The notes under the pieces: model-generated
What the model saw: only the letters and a program-made list of their open reading frames with translations
The model's database searches: none
What the model was told of the DNA's origin: nothing
Source of the DNA: Spongilla lacustris
Lineage: Eukaryota; Porifera; Demospongiae; Spongillida; Spongillidae
Assembly: GCA_949361645.1 (NCBI GenBank)
Contig: OX442416.1
Span: 15,886,674-15,950,673 of the forward strand
DNA: 64,000 nt
Reading direction: 5' to 3'
Made by a program: the position numbers and the translations under genes
Shown: in pieces, positions 11,550 through 24,059 of the stretch
Numbering within the stretch: the first letter of the stretch is position 1
Layout: every line of letters starts with the position of its first letter

Positions 11550-12052
11550 GCTATCTTTTGGAGTTAGACAATGTTTTAAGAGATGTTTTATTTGAATTTT
11601 TCAGTCGGGCTCTGCTTTCTCCTGAGCTGGAGAAGGGAAGTGGCATGGACCATTCGCATTCCCAAACCCGTCCAGCTGATATCCTGGTTCCATCGTGGTT
11701 CATTGGAAAATCTGCTGCCTGTGATGTCACAGTTGTGAATCCGCTCAACCCAAGCTTGATTCTGGGAGCGAGCACAACTGTGGGTTACTCGGCAGCAGAG
11801 AAAGAAGTGGTCAAAATGACTAAGAATGGCCCGAAGTGTGCAGAACTTGGGTGGGAGTGCATTCCCCTGGCTGAAGAGACATATGGTGGTTGGGGAGAGA
11901 AGGCCCAGGAAATGTTCAACCGGATCAGCAGGAGGTTGGCAGTGGGCTCAGCCTGCCGGGGTGAGGCAGGACATGTATGGGAGACTAAGCCTGACCTTGG
12001 TGAGGGAGAACGCTAAGGCTATCCTGGCAAGATCCAGCTGGCCTGTTAGCTG
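11550..12052 (+). pseudogene. Reverse transcriptase element 3' end (family A), frameshifted
   Basis: The reading RDVLFEFF, then SQTRPADILVPSWF, ACDVTVVNPLNPSLILGAS, KCAELGWECIPLAEETYG and RISRRLA matches the C-terminal region of a reverse-transcriptase protein family whose scraps recur through this window. A frameshift near 11957 moves the end (DMYGRLSLTLVRENAKAIL) into another frame. RPAD followed by DVTV resembles a PD-(D/E)XK nuclease core; that fold assignment is inference. The fragment starts about 15 bp after the CACTA-like right end. Confidence 0.75.
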
Positions 12053-12724
12053 AACCCTTATGTGTTATAATGTGTTAGTATGAAGTTGTATTATAATTAC
12101 AGTGATATGTATATCTATATATACATGTGTAACTGCACTAAGAAAAATGATAAACTTTATAATCGTAAATTAACGACATTTGTATGGCAACCGCTGAGGG
12201 GACGAGTGAAATCTCACGATGAATTAACGTAAGCTCGCGGTATTGTTCACGTACTCGCGCGGATGAATCTCACGGCCCGCAATTCTTTTCGTGAGTAATC
12301 GGTCCGAACGCGGGTAGGTGAGCCTGAATCCAACGCAATCCGTCACGTCAGGGTTACAAATAATTTTACGTGACATTACGGGCCCGCAGCAGGGCAGTCG
12401 AATTGCTGTGTTCGATGTTGTACGTCTGGCTAGCGAGACTAGCGTATACCAAGAATTAGATTGATAGCGAGTGTAGAGCTATTATATCCACAATACTATC
12501 AGATGGGTACAAATCTTGGTATAGGCTTGATACCCGACCGTCCGCCAAAAGGCTACGCCCAACTACTAATTATATACAATGGATCAAAATGGTTAAATAA
12601 CAGATCACATGACCTCCAGAATGCATTCAATGACAGGGGCACGAGTACAACTAAATGTTTTGAGTTGCGCCACCCCTGGCAGTTATAGTTAGGGCGTCGC
12701 CGCCTTTTACTGTACAGTGATACG
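12053..12724. other. Upstream region of receptor copy 1; no gene recognised
   Basis: No protein found. The last 30 bp before the receptor start (GCGTCGCCGCCTTTTACT) are shared with the copies at 38081, 56511 and 62572 and may include the core promoter or 5' UTR. Confidence 0.45.
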
Positions 12725-13711
12725 ATGAATAGTTCTGATGCAAACGCTTCCTCCGTTGTTGACAAACATGTTATCACTGTAGCCAACAGTGTCTCTGTGG
12801 TCGTGTGCCTACTGGCAGCCATCTTGGTGCTCATTCTAAAGCTGTTCAAAAAGCTCGTCTATCGACTGGCTCTCTACCAGGTGTTGGCTTCGCAGGCCTT
12901 GGCAACGATTGTGCTATTGCAAGGAGTTTTATTTGATTATAGCTATGGTCGAGTATGTATCGCTATGGGATGGTTTTTGTTGTACGCAGATTGGATGAAG
13001 CTACTCTTCACGATGTGGGTAACCTTTCACCTCTTCTGTTTTGCGGTACTCGACAAGAACCTGAAGAAGCTTGAAGTGTTGTACGTCGTGACGTCACTTT
13101 TCCTACCAGCGGTGATCGCGTGCATACCTCTGATAACCCACTCTTATGGACGTAGCCAAGATGGTACTGCGTGTTACATCTATGCTTTCCATGACGCTGC
13201 GTCCATCGAAATATTTGCCCTCTGGGATGGTCCAGCAATGATTTTTCTTTTAGCAGCCTCCACAGCCATGATTGTCATGGTGATAAAACTGACTGGTAGA
13301 GTATGTTTGAGAGCAAGGTACGAGCCAATCACCGATGGAGACCAGTTCTGGAAGGCTCTTAAGCAGCTCCTTCCATTGGCTGCTTTTCCCATATTGTTTC
13401 TCATCTTTGAAATCCCTGTATTTATATTTCATTTATATACAGTTACAAGCTCCATGCCGCCTAACATGGCACTGGAAATATCAAAGAGTGTGTGTATCTC
13501 CTTGTGGAGTATGACCTCTGGTGGAACTCTTTTGGTACACATCTTTATAGTCAGATGTTGGACATTCGCTCGAAACAGAAAACGTGAACAAGGAAATGGA
13601 GTGGTGCAACAAACTGTTTCATCCCATAATCCAACCACCAACCTATTAGTAGGATCAAATCAATCTGCGAGGAGTGCTACTCAATTCTCCTTTCCAACAT
13701 CTAACATTTGA
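12725..13711 (+). CDS. 7TM receptor-like protein, copy 1 (328 aa, intact)
   Basis: Single-exon gene for a seven-pass membrane protein with GPCR-like architecture. Approximate TM spans are 16-40, 45-70, 78-109, 117-137, 163-188, 213-238 and 253-277. N-glycosylation sequons lie at the extracellular N terminus (N2, N7). Cys78 at the start of TM3 and Cys150 in the second extracellular loop are placed like the classic GPCR disulfide. There is no DRY motif; TM3 ends FHLFCFAVLDKNLKKLEVL, which looks more like cAMP-receptor or secretin-like families than rhodopsin-like ones. The C-terminal tail is basic then Ser/Thr-rich. The ATG is conserved in all copies (MNSSDAN). Ligand and G protein are unknown. 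The gene is followed within 20 bp by a CA repeat and a TMEM245 last exon, a junction not seen in other copies. Confidence 0.85.
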   Translation: MNSSDANASSVVDKHVITVANSVSVVVCLLAAILVLILKLFKKLVYRLALYQVLASQALATIVLLQGVLFDYSYGRVCIAMGWFLLYADWMKLLFTMWVTFHLFCFAVLDKNLKKLEVLYVVTSLFLPAVIACIPLITHSYGRSQDGTACYIYAFHDAASIEIFALWDGPAMIFLLAASTAMIVMVIKLTGRVCLRARYEPITDGDQFWKALKQLLPLAAFPILFLIFEIPVFIFHLYTVTSSMPPNMALEISKSVCISLWSMTSGGTLLVHIFIVRCWTFARNRKREQGNGVVQQTVSSHNPTTNLLVGSNQSARSATQFSFPTSNI

Positions 13712-14017
<306 letters not shown>

Positions 14018-14472
14018 TTGTGCCGGGGTGACTTTTGTGTCTCCTGGGTGTGTTGTTTATGTGTGCTTGTATGTGCCGAACATTTACCTAATGATCCTGT
14101 CATGCTTTACTGGTTAAAAGGATCTAAAATCGTGATAGCCCCTACATCATGGTAGGTTAACATGTAATGCTTCCACTTATAGTACGCAATTTAATTAAAA
14201 TGTTTTCCTTGTACTGTATGCATGCCCAACATCAGGTTCAAGAGGTTGATATGCTGCATGGAACTGCCAAGATGGTCGCTAACTAATATAACGTGTAGGT
14301 ATGCAGGACAAAATCATTTAGATACCCCCTGATCGTGCTGTACCGATAATGATTAATTTTACAATAGCTAATTTTATCATATAACAACTGTTAGGCGCAA
14401 TCTGTCAATTTGCGCAGTTTATAAATATCAGTATAATAGTATATCCACTTACGTGGCGATAACACTTCGAAT

Positions 14473-14752
14473 ATGTCTAAAGAGGAGCACCGACTGATAT
14501 TCGAGAAGTTTTGCTATGAAAGGTATGTTGACAAAAGTAGAACAAGCAAAACCGTTAGCGAAGAGAAAGCCAAGAGGATTCGTCAAGCTGTTAAGGGAGA
14601 GCATAGTAGTGGCGTCACGGCTTAATTCTTTCAGACATTGTGTGAATAGAACAAAGAAGTTTGAGTTGCTAAACTGCGCAGAGTTGGAGTTGACTGATAT
14701 GATGTGTCTCCCGGTTAAAGCCAAGGTGAGTAAATCAAGAAAACTAAATCTA
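14473..14752 (+). pseudogene. Decayed transposon N-terminal fragment (KRBA2/Ginger-like, tentative)
   Basis: From an ATG at 14473 the frame reads MSKEEHRLIFEKFCYERYVD. A later segment in another frame reads SFRHCVNRTKKFELLNCAE then LTDMMCLPVKAK before a GTGAGT donor-like site. The layout resembles the N-terminal part of transposon-derived KRBA2/SCAND3-type integrase proteins. The match is weak and at least one frameshift is needed. The Ulp1/PHD scrap at 16200-16730 could be the far end of the same element. Confidence 0.35.
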
Positions 14753-15004
14753 CGTGCATGCTGTCCTCCCCTCCTCAAGTAGAATTAGATAAAATCTAAT
14801 CTTGCATGTTGAGGGCTTTGACAGAGGAAAACCAGCTGCCTTCAATTAAGAGTTGCAGCTGCATGTTCTTTCCCGGTTCCTCTGTAAAGAGGCACAGTGT
14901 GCATTTTCCATTTTATAGAAATGGCTGGTGCTTTGTGGAACTCTAGGTTATAGATATTGTGTATGTATTTGTACATGTATCTTATGCATCTATGTATTAT
15001 ATAT

Positions 15005-15826
15005 GGGACAGTTTCCGCGAAAATGTCACCCTTTTATAACATATTATAGTGTTATAAAAATGCTTCTTGTTTGAATCGATATATCTTCCGAACGCTAAAC
15101 GCTATCGACTTCCTATTTTCAATACTTCATACTACACCATTTCTATATGAATAATTATTTTTTAGAGTCTTACTCTTGCTCCACACCAATATTGCAACGT
15201 TCGATACCCGACCGGGTTCAAACCCTCTATAACTTTAGGTAGGAGTAATCAAATCGCTTCAAATTCGGTTCGTAGGTACAGAGGTCCTATACCTATCGAT
15301 TTGTTCTGTTCGTTAATTTTTATGCCATCCGTTACGGAGATACATTTGAACAAAGTACGTCCACTTTTCCCGCTCGATTCGCGCCAATGATTTTGGCAAA
15401 TCGCGTCCCGCTCAATGTATGGGAGGCGGGGATTATAACATTGGCGCGTATCAAGCGGGAAAAAGTGCACGTAGTTTGTTCAACTTTATCTCCGTAACGG
15501 ATGGCATAAAAATTAACGAACAGTACAAATCGATAGGTACAGGACCCCTGTACCTACAAACTGAATTTGAAGCAATTTGATTACTCCTACCTAAAGTTAT
15601 GGCGGGTTTGAACCGGTCGGGTATCGAACGTTGCAATACTGGCGTGGAGCGAGTGCAAGACTTCAAAATGCAATTTGTCATAGAGAAATAGTGTAGTATG
15701 AATTGTTGAAAATAAGAAGTAGATAGCGTTTAGCGTTCGGAAGATATAGCCATTCAAACAAAAAGCATTTTTATAACCTTATAATGTTATAGAAGGGTGA
15801 CATTTTCGCGGAAACTGTCCCATATA
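15005..15826. mobile_element. Foldback element with arms of about 390 bp
   Basis: The left end GGGACAGTTTCCGCGAAAAT recurs inverted at the right end. Further inverse matches (CTTCCGAACGCTAAACGC; CGATACCCGACCGGGTTCAA; TCCGTAACGGATGGCATAAA) continue to a centre near 15400-15440. The element is almost wholly palindromic with no coding capacity. Flanks are TATAT on both sides, so the target duplication is ambiguous. A second, broken copy is at 30541-31375. Confidence 0.9.
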
Positions 15827-16199
15827 TGTATATAATAATTGCACTGTATATATGACTCGTAATTATTGCATGAATGGGGATGTATTCAATTATTTCTTTC
15901 TACTTAACAGAATGACAATTCATGACAAGACTATAAGCTATGGTAGAAAAGTTCTATGGCATCCTTGAACATATCCATTCATTGGAATGTGGTCATCTTG
16001 GTTACAAAAAAACCCCAGTATTAATTTGTATGGGTGGGATGCTATGTATTGTAATTAGGCTGTGCATATTCATAGACTGACAACTAACTGATTTCATTTG
16101 TTTGTACATCAAAACAGTTTGTATAGCACATTGCTAGCTAGTGCAGAACTTATCATTTCCTGTTACAAGAGAGTCCTTTATTCAAATACTTAATGCAGG

Positions 16200-16730
16200 A
16201 AGGAACATTTGGCCGGATCATGATTACAGTTGAGCACACTCAATCCCTTTCTGTTCATGTGTTTTACAGCAAATTCTCCACAATACCTATGGATGTAAAG
16301 ATGTAAATCGCTGCTTTGTTGTGCTGTAGCAGCACATGGATCACAGCAAGATTTCATAAAATTCAAAGACAGATTGGATCATCAGACTGTAGAGTATTTG
16401 CAATAACATTTGTAATGCTATTGATTTGGCATTTGGATTAAACCCAGCAAGTCATCACTATGAGCAGGATATAGAATGTTTGAACATTGAACAAATGACA
16501 CCTTTCCCTTCAAAAAAACATCCAACCAGGAAACACTAAGACAGAGATCTAGAATACTGTCACTGTCGCATTCCACATGATGGTGCATGAGGAACGGATG
16601 GCTCAGTGCACTGGTTGCAAGGAAAGGTACCACGAGTCATTTGAGAACAGTTCCCAAGCAGTAATTAAAGATGATAGTAATGACAGGAAATGTAAAGTGT
16701 GCATAGCTGGGGAGAAACAGTCTGCTTAGT
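16200..16730 (+). pseudogene. Decayed Ulp1-like protease plus PHD-like finger from a transposon
   Basis: Reading with frameshifts gives GSSDCRVFAITFVM (catalytic-cysteine region of a Ulp1/C48 protease), then NPASHHYEQDIECL, MTPFPSKK, and a Cys/His-rich YCHCRIPHDG..ERMAQCTGCKERYHESFEN with KCKVC, matching a C-terminal PHD-like finger. Such Ulp1-PHD tails occur in Ginger-type and related transposon proteins. At least two frameshifts mean it is dead. The foldback element at 15005-15826 may have inserted into the same parent element. Confidence 0.6.
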
Positions 16731-17487
16731 TGATAATACACTATTTGTCATCTAAAAAATGTCATGCATGCGATTGCATGGTTGCATGCATGTTATGATT
16801 TATTGCGCAAAAGATTCGATTTATAATGGACGGTCGGGACCTATTTGATGCAAGCGAATGTGTGCATGTATTGCACTGCATGTGTGATGCATGGATCTAA
16901 AGTAGTATCTGGGCAGAACGGGCACACCATCTTTCTTAGGACCTCATACCTACATCTTAGAGTTATGCACTTATTAGAAAGTAAATTGAGGGTAACCAGT
17001 GAGAGCAAACTTAAGGTCTTAAAGGGTTTAATTCAGCATGCCCCTCCCCCCCCCCCTCTCAGCCATGATATTATATTATATTGCTTCTACGTTGCAAAAG
17101 TTCACAGATTGCGCAAAGTAATTTTTGTGCGCAATTTTATAAATAGACCGTGCATAGAACGATTGACAGTTTGCTCAACAATACATGTAAGACAGATTGG
17201 TCAGTTAGTAATACCCCTGAGGTGAAATGACATGTATTTTAAGTTGTCAGGCTTTTGGTTTGACATTGTGAATATGTACTGTGCATGTAGGTGTATGTAA
17301 AGTGCTGGTGTTGGTGTTTTGGCGAGCAAACCCTATTCTGTGTGCACATATATCTCGCATCCCTACTGTATTGGTTTACCTGAACTTCTCATGTACATGA
17401 AGGTACTGCATATATATGTATTGATTCTGAATGTGATGTCATACTATCTTTTTCCCTACTACATACCTGCACACAGACAATGTTCAG
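16731..17487. other. 5' flank of TMEM245 cassette
   Basis: From 17191 onward the sequence is duplicated at 42575 and partly at 54270, up to the exon. It contains no gene that I recognise. Confidence 0.5.
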
Positions 17488-17588
17488 GAGTGTGTTCTAT
17501 GCATCTCTCCAGAGAGCCTTCTTCTATGGACTGTACACCTGGGTAGTCCACGCCAATTTTGATCTCTCTGTGTCCATGCTGCCTGCAG
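17488..17588 (+). pseudogene. TMEM245-like exon (third from last), cassette 2
   Basis: Acceptor GTTCAG, donor GTAAAAG. It encodes SVFYASLQRAFFYGLYTWVV then HANFDLSVSMLPA. The block FYGLYTW..H..F.......PA matches TMEM245 just before its penultimate membrane segments. In this cassette all three exons keep their frame and splice sites. No upstream exon of the gene is present, so the set is listed as a partial copy that may be the 3' end of a larger gene only if upstream exons lie beyond the tandem array. Confidence 0.7.
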
Positions 17589-17889
17589 GTAAAAGTGGTC
17601 ATGTGACATGTATAGGTGGTCATGGGACATGTATAGGTAGGTGGTCATGTGACATGTATAGGTAGGTGGTCATGTGACATGTATAGGTGGTCATGTGACA
17701 CACACTCACATCACTGTAACTTTAAAAATGGGATTTTGCTGAACCCAGTCCCATACATGTATGCATGTAAATGGGCAATATTATAATATGGTTACATTTT
17801 ACACTGTACTCATGATATGCACAACAAACACATGCAAATGCACACACGCAAGTGCATACACACACGATCCTTCACACACACATGTGCAG

Positions 17890-18064
17890 TGCTTGCGGCC
17901 ATGGTAGGGGCTGTACCATTTGTTGGTCTCTACTGGGCCGCACTCCCTGCTGTGCTGGAGCTGTGGCTGGTGGAGAAGCAGCTGGTCCTCTCCCTATGCC
18001 TCCTGGGCCTCCTCCTCCTGCCTTACTTCCTGCTGGACAACATCCTCTATGAAGAGGTGGAAGG
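17890..18064 (+). pseudogene. TMEM245-like exon (second from last), cassette 2
   Basis: Acceptor TGTGCAG, donor GTAGGT. It encodes VLAAMVGAVPFVGLYWAALP, then AVLELWLVEKQLVLSLCL and LPYFLLDNILYEEVEG. This corresponds to the TMEM245 segment AAILGA.PF.G.YWAA.PAVL.LWL, two hydrophobic passes. The exon ends EG in phase with the next exon (GAHPYMTG). Confidence 0.75.
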
Positions 18065-18727
18065 GTAGGTTTCCTTCCTCCTCCCTCATTCACTCCCTCC
18101 TCCCTCCCCTCCTTCGGAAGTTCCTCCCCTACTCCCTCCCCTGCTTCGGAAGTTCCTCCCCTACTCCCTCCCCTCTCATTGACTCCCATTCACATACATG
18201 TGCAGTCTTACACTTGTGTTCTAATCAAGGACATCTGGTCATGTGATCCCTTCATGCACAAGGATGGTAATATGATCCCCTCATGTACAAGGGTGGTGAT
18301 GTAATCCTACAGGTTTTGTATGGCAATGGGTATAGAAAACTGTTATCTGCATGTACACATATACCGTAGTTTTAGATAAGAGCCATAACAGATTTACATG
18401 TATACATGTACATGTAATAAAAGTGTTGGAAGTACATTACATACGTAGCAAAGTTGAAACTGGCTTACGATACAGGCTTCACATATTGTACCATCAACTT
18501 ACACTCACAATAAATTTAAACCACTGCGCACTTTGCACTCGTGAATGTGTGTTCTCATGCAAGTGCATTAGTCAAATTGCAACCGGTGTACACGTACATG
18601 TAGAGGTACTTGTAGATATTAAATGGGCATTATTTGTAATTAAATTAAATGGGCATTATTTGTAATTAAAATAAATGTAGCTGATAACAATTTATGATAG
18701 CCATACGTTATACCATTTATGCCTTAA

Positions 18728-19060
<333 letters not shown>

Positions 19061-19723
19061 TTGTGGGTGACCGTTGTGTCTCCTGGGTGTGTTGTTTATG
19101 TGTGCTTGTATGTGCCGAACATATACCTAATGATCCTGACACGTAGCAATGGTTGAAAGGATCGATAGCCCCTACTTATCATGCAGGTGAACATGTAATG
19201 CTTCCGCTTATACATGCCAGTAATACTCAATTTAATTTAAATTGTTTTCTTGTGTGTGTATTAAAAAGATGTGCATGGCCAACATCAAGTTCAAGAGGTT
19301 GATATGCTGCATGGAACTGCCAAGATGGTAACATAACGTGTAGGTATGCAGCACATGATCATTTGACCCCAGGCTCCGCCGCCGCCTATTAACTCTTAAA
19401 CGATTCAATGATAATGGCGTAGAAATGGTGGGGCAACTGTCCCCCATACATACCAGCGATACTACATTGTATCTGTACAGATATGCATACTATTTCATTT
19501 TTATTATAAACCAAGCTAAAACTATTTCGATGTTCTAGTATTATGTATACATGCGTAACTACAGGCATATTTTGACAAATTACCTACCTAAAAGCTAAAT
19601 TATGAAAGAGTTTAGAATACGTCATTGCAACGAGTACGTACTGCCTATTTGAAACTTCAAAGCGCTCGTGGTCATCAAAGTTCGCCCCCCTACTTTTAAA
19701 CTCCTTCCTACGCCGCTGTAACG

Positions 19724-22489
19724 ATGAATGGTTTTGATGCAAACGTTTCCTCCGTTGTTGACAAACATGTTATCACTGTAGCCAACAGTGTCTCTGTGCT
19801 CGTGTGCCTACTGGCAGCCATCTTGGTGCTCATTCTAAGGCTCTACGAAAAGCTCGTCTATTGACTGGCTCTCTACCAGGTGTTGGCTTTGTTGGCCTTG
19901 GCAACGATTGTGACGTTGCAAGGAGTTTTATCAGATTATAGCTATGGTCGAGTATGTATCGCTATGGGATGGTTTTTGTTGTACGCAGATTGGATGAAGC
20001 TACTCTTCACAATGTGGGTAGCCTTTCATCTCTTCTGTTTTGCGGTACTCCACAAGAACCTGAAGAAGCTTGAAGTGTTGTACGTTGTGACGTCACTGTA
20101 GGAAATTGTGCATGACTATTATGTAATATGATGTAATATAACGTGCATGAATAATATATTGTGTGATTTTAGAGTGATTGCGAATCCTTGTGTGCGAGAT
20201 GGCCCGCGCGAATCTTATACCCCTGAAAGAAGATTTCTTACATGGTCCTTCGAGTCTGGGAATTTGAAAAGGTGTAAGATGGGCGAAGAACTAACCAAAA
20301 AGAAACGAATTCGAGCAGGCCATAGAGCTTCTGTTACTCGAATTATCGCGCAAGTCCAACAAGCTTTGGAATCCGAAGAACTGAACAGTTCTAAACTGAA
20401 ACAACAGCTGCAAACACTTCGCGAGAAAGTAGACGTCCTTCGCAAGCTTGACTCTGATATCCTAAGTGCACTCGAAACGGAGGAGGACATTACTGGTGAC
20501 ATCGAACAGGCAGATATCGTAAAAGAGACGTTAGAATCGACCATATTTGACCTCGAAGCAGCGCTTACGACTCAGGAGCAAAATAATTCGCCGACTGTAC
20601 AACCGACTCTCAGGAACCCCGCACCAGAGCAACTGCTATCTTCCTCCAGAAAGGTAGATAGTCCGCGTGCGCAGAGTACAGTAGCGCCTCAAACGCAAGA
20701 CAACGAAGCAGCAGGGTCTTCAACACCTGTTGTACCTGAGCGTTCCAACACAGAATCAGCCAGAGCTCATGGATGCAAAGTAAGACTACCAAAGTTAACG
20801 TTGAAGAAGTTTGGTGGGGACATCACTTTATGGTCTTCATTTTGGGACTCATTCGAATCGTCCATACACAACAATCCAGATTTGACAGATATTGATAAGT
20901 TCAACTACTTACATTCACTTCTGGAACATACTGCTGCTGAAGCTATTGCAGGTCTCACGCTTTCGTCATCTAACTACGAGGAAGCAATTGCATTGTTGAA
21001 GAAGAGATTTGGCTGTAAACAGCAGCTCATATCAAAACACATGGAAGCTCTTCTTAACCTGGAAGCTGTTACATCGTCACGTGACCTCAAGAATCTCCGT
21101 CAGTTGTATGATAAGGTGGAATCTCACGTCCGATGTTTGAAATCACTGGATATCACATCAGCATCATATGGCAGCTTACTTTCATCTATCCTGATGAAGA
21201 AAATTCCTCAAGACCTGTGCCTTATAGTGAGCCGAGAGGTTGTTAGGGATGAATGGGACCTCGATTCATTGATGAAGGTGATCGAAAAGGAAATTGAGGC
21301 CAGGGAGAGAGCTGCAGTGGACTCCAGTGTGAACACTAGAAAGCCAGGCAGAGAACCGCCCACCACATCAGCACTACTGACAAACAATCCGCAGGTAGCA
21401 TGTTGTTACTGCAATGGATCACATCAGTCACACCTGTGCTGAACTGTGCCCAGTGCTGAACAACGAAAGCAGTGCTTGATGCGGTCTGGAAGGTGTTTCA
21501 TTTGTCTGAGTAAGGGACATAGAGTGAAGGATTGTCGGTCATCATTGAGATGTTCCAGTTGTCAATCCAGGCATCATGTGAGTATATGCATTGCGTCTAG
21601 ATCAGAGCTAGGTATGCGGGAACAACAACCAACACAAACAGCCGTAACAACCAGTACTCAGCGTAACCCTCCAACAACACAAACTACGAGAGCATCTCAA
21701 CCCCCTGTTTTGTCAATGTATGTTGCTACAAGGACCCCTGTGCTCCTGCAGACTGCCAAAGCTCAAGTGTTTAGGCAAGATAGACCATCCTCCACAGTGA
21801 ATACAAGGATCATCTTTGATAGTGGAAGCCAAAGGTCATACATTGTCAGCAGAATTCGAGACCTTCTTGCCCTTCCAACAGAGATGACTGAGAGGGTTCT
21901 GATCAAAACTTTTGGATCAAAGGTAGAGAAGGTTCAGGTTTGCGATGTTGTCAATCTTGCAATCAAGACTAAGAATGGAATGAGCTTGGTGGTTTCATTG
22001 CTGACTGTACCCATGGTTTGTGAGCCTCTTAGTGGGCAACCACTCAACTTGGCTTCAGAGCATTTTCCTTATTTGGCAGGATTAGATTTGGCAGATTCCA
22101 GCAGCCTGGAAGATAATCTTGATATTGGAATTCTAACTGGAGCTGACCAGTATTGGAAGCTAGTCACAGAGAAGATACGACAAGAAGGAACTGGACCAAC
22201 AGCGGTAGAGACCAAACTTGGTTGGGTACTGTCTGGTCCTGTACCAGGAGTATTGCATACCGCCATTGAAGCACCAGTGGGTGTAGCGTAACACCTCGTT
22301 CCTGGTGGAAATCATCTAAATTTGTAGTTAAATTCTTATCATTCGCTCGAAACAGAAAACGTGAACATGGAAATAGAGAAATGCAACAAACTATTTCTTT
22401 CCATAATCCAACTGCCAACCTATTAGTAGGATCGTCTCAATCTGCGAGGAGTGCTACTCAATTCTCCTTTCCAACATCTAGCATTTGAT
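19724..22489 (+). pseudogene. 7TM receptor copy 2, nonsense mutation and retroelement interruption
   Basis: The start (MNGFDANVSS) and TM1-TM4 are present at 19724-20098. Codon 47 is TGA where every other copy has CGA (LVYRLAL), and the second half is replaced after the conserved GACGTCACT by BEL/Pao sequence. The C-terminal coding tail resumes at about 22318 (SFARNRKREHGN, then QSARSATQFSFPTSSI) and stops at 22487-22489. TM5-TM7 are absent. The upstream sequence is of the TACGCCGCTGTAACG type shared with the copy at 45095. Confidence 0.9.
20099..22260 (+). mobile_element. BEL/Pao retrotransposon fragment: gag and protease
   Basis: One frame, open from about 20147, carries a likely gag start at 20279 (MGEELTKKKRIRAGHRASVT), a coiled-coil-rich N terminus, and a DUF1759-type gag core (VRLPKLTLKKFGGDITLWSS, then FWDSFESSIHNNPDLTDIDK and YLHSLLEHTAAEAI). 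A single in-frame TGA at 21440-21442 follows. Beyond it come zinc-knuckle-like cysteines (CFICLSKGHRVKDCRSSLRC) and a DUF1758 aspartic protease with active-site DSGSQRSYIVS. The frame loses similarity after GWVLSGPVPG, before the reverse transcriptase. No second LTR was seen, so this is a 5' fragment. Confidence 0.85.
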
Positions 22490-23220
22490 GTGCGCCAAGA
22501 ACTTTAGTACAAAAGAGCTACATACAAACCAGTCATCCCATATCTATATATAGAAATGCATGTACATGTACATTGCACAATGTACATGTATTGAATATGT
22601 TTGCATGTCACTCAAGTACTGTACATGTATGATTTACTCCACAACCTGTCAATTGCTGATCACTACTTGCACATCAATAATGTGCACACCTAACATATGA
22701 CCTCGGTAACAGTTGATGTAGTGTTGGAAGGACTTCCTATGATTAGTTTATTTAGCATACTCTTACTAGAACTCCTCCTCCTCCTCAACTTTTTGAGCCC
22801 ATCTTCAAGAACAGTATGAAGTTATAAATGTACCACCATTTACGTGTATGTGCTATCACTGACATTGGTCTGTGATACATATAAATATGCCCTTAGCACT
22901 CTAAGAGTTTAGGTTTTTAATGTTAATAACTTACTATTGAACTCAGTAACTTGAAATAAGTGTTGATCCACTTAAGATCTGGCGTTAATTATTAGTAGTT
23001 ACGTAAATTAATCATGTCTAACTTAGATTTTGAATAAGAAGGCTTTGAATATTTTGATTTATGAGGGTTTGATACAATTACTTAACTGCTTACAAAAAGT
23101 TAAATCTAATTGGATTGTTAGTAATTGCCTGACTACTGTAGAAATCAAGCAGTTAATTAATTTCAATCCTGAGTCAGTTATGACAAGTGGCTATACACCT
23201 ACTCAGTGTTGAGAAAGCTG
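22490..23220. repeat. Duplicated receptor 3' flank
   Basis: Sequence from TACATGTACATTGCACAATG to AATCCTGAGTCAGTTAT is repeated at 36640-37280 and partly at 47320-47490. Noncoding. Confidence 0.8.
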
Positions 23221-23468
23221 TCAAAGGCATTTGGACCCCATGCACCAAAACTGGATGCCCACCAACCAAATTCAGCACGTTTCATGTCTTATATAATCTG
23301 GGGTGGATAGATAGGTGGGGTGGATGGCATCAGGCCCAACCCCTGTCTCTGCACACAGTGTCTGTGAGGTACATGCAATGTGCATTTAAAACATACAAAA
23401 TTTGTGCTATTGCTAGTTAGCAATTAGAGTTTACATGTAAGGTGGCTGTATGTCTGGTATGCTTTGCT

Positions 23469-23830
23469 TCACCTCTTCCGAGGTTCCGAGTGGGTAGGCC
23501 TGTTCTGGCAGCTACTGTACATGGCTGCACCAATGTGGGCGTTGTATTTGGCTGGATTGTAGAAAACATAGCTCCACTGTACCAGGGATAGGAAGGTGGA
23601 GTGGAAGCGCTTAGATGTGAGTGTTCTCCCATCTTTGAAGAGGAAGAGGGGTGAGGAGTGAGTGGAACAGCGATAGCATTCTCTGTAGGCCTCCATTGCT
23701 GGAACTGGACACATGTGCCTGACTTTGGTACGCTCAACACACCTGCCCATCTGGTTGGTTTTGGATCACTTGATGAAAAACTGCATGCCCTCCGGACCAG
23801 CTAACATCTTGCCGGGTAGGTTGGAACCTA
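23469..23830 (-). pseudogene. Tyrosine recombinase of a DIRS-like element, decayed
   Basis: Minus-strand reading: SKTNQMGRCVERTKVRHMCP, then VPAMEAYRECYRCSTHSSPL, FLFKDGRTLTSKRFHSTF and YNAHIGAAMYSS. This is the C-terminal catalytic part of retroelement tyrosine recombinases (normally ..CP..AL..Y, PLF.F.DG..LT..R, then H..R.GAA). The segment holding the catalytic HxxR is deleted (NAHIGAA), and a stop lies in the upstream part, so it is inactive. Confidence 0.7.
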
Positions 23831-24059
23831 GGGTCAAAACTCCGATTCTTGAGTAAATTCGCTGAGCCTGAGGTGGATGACTCCAGATAGTCAGTCTCAA
23901 CATTGGGTTCCTGCATGGACCCTGCTGTTCAAATGTGTGTTTTAGTGTTTGCAAGGTGTGTAAAAAACAGAACTCAAGGCTACATGTGAAGCCACACACA
24001 TAGACATGCTCATCCATGGCTTCATAGTGTCAGCTTGGCCAGGGCCCTATCTTGCAGGA

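Noticed and set aside
18351..18665. A 104-residue open frame in the TMEM245 cassette intron.
   Set aside because: The duplicated copy at 43699 is interrupted, and no domain is visible.
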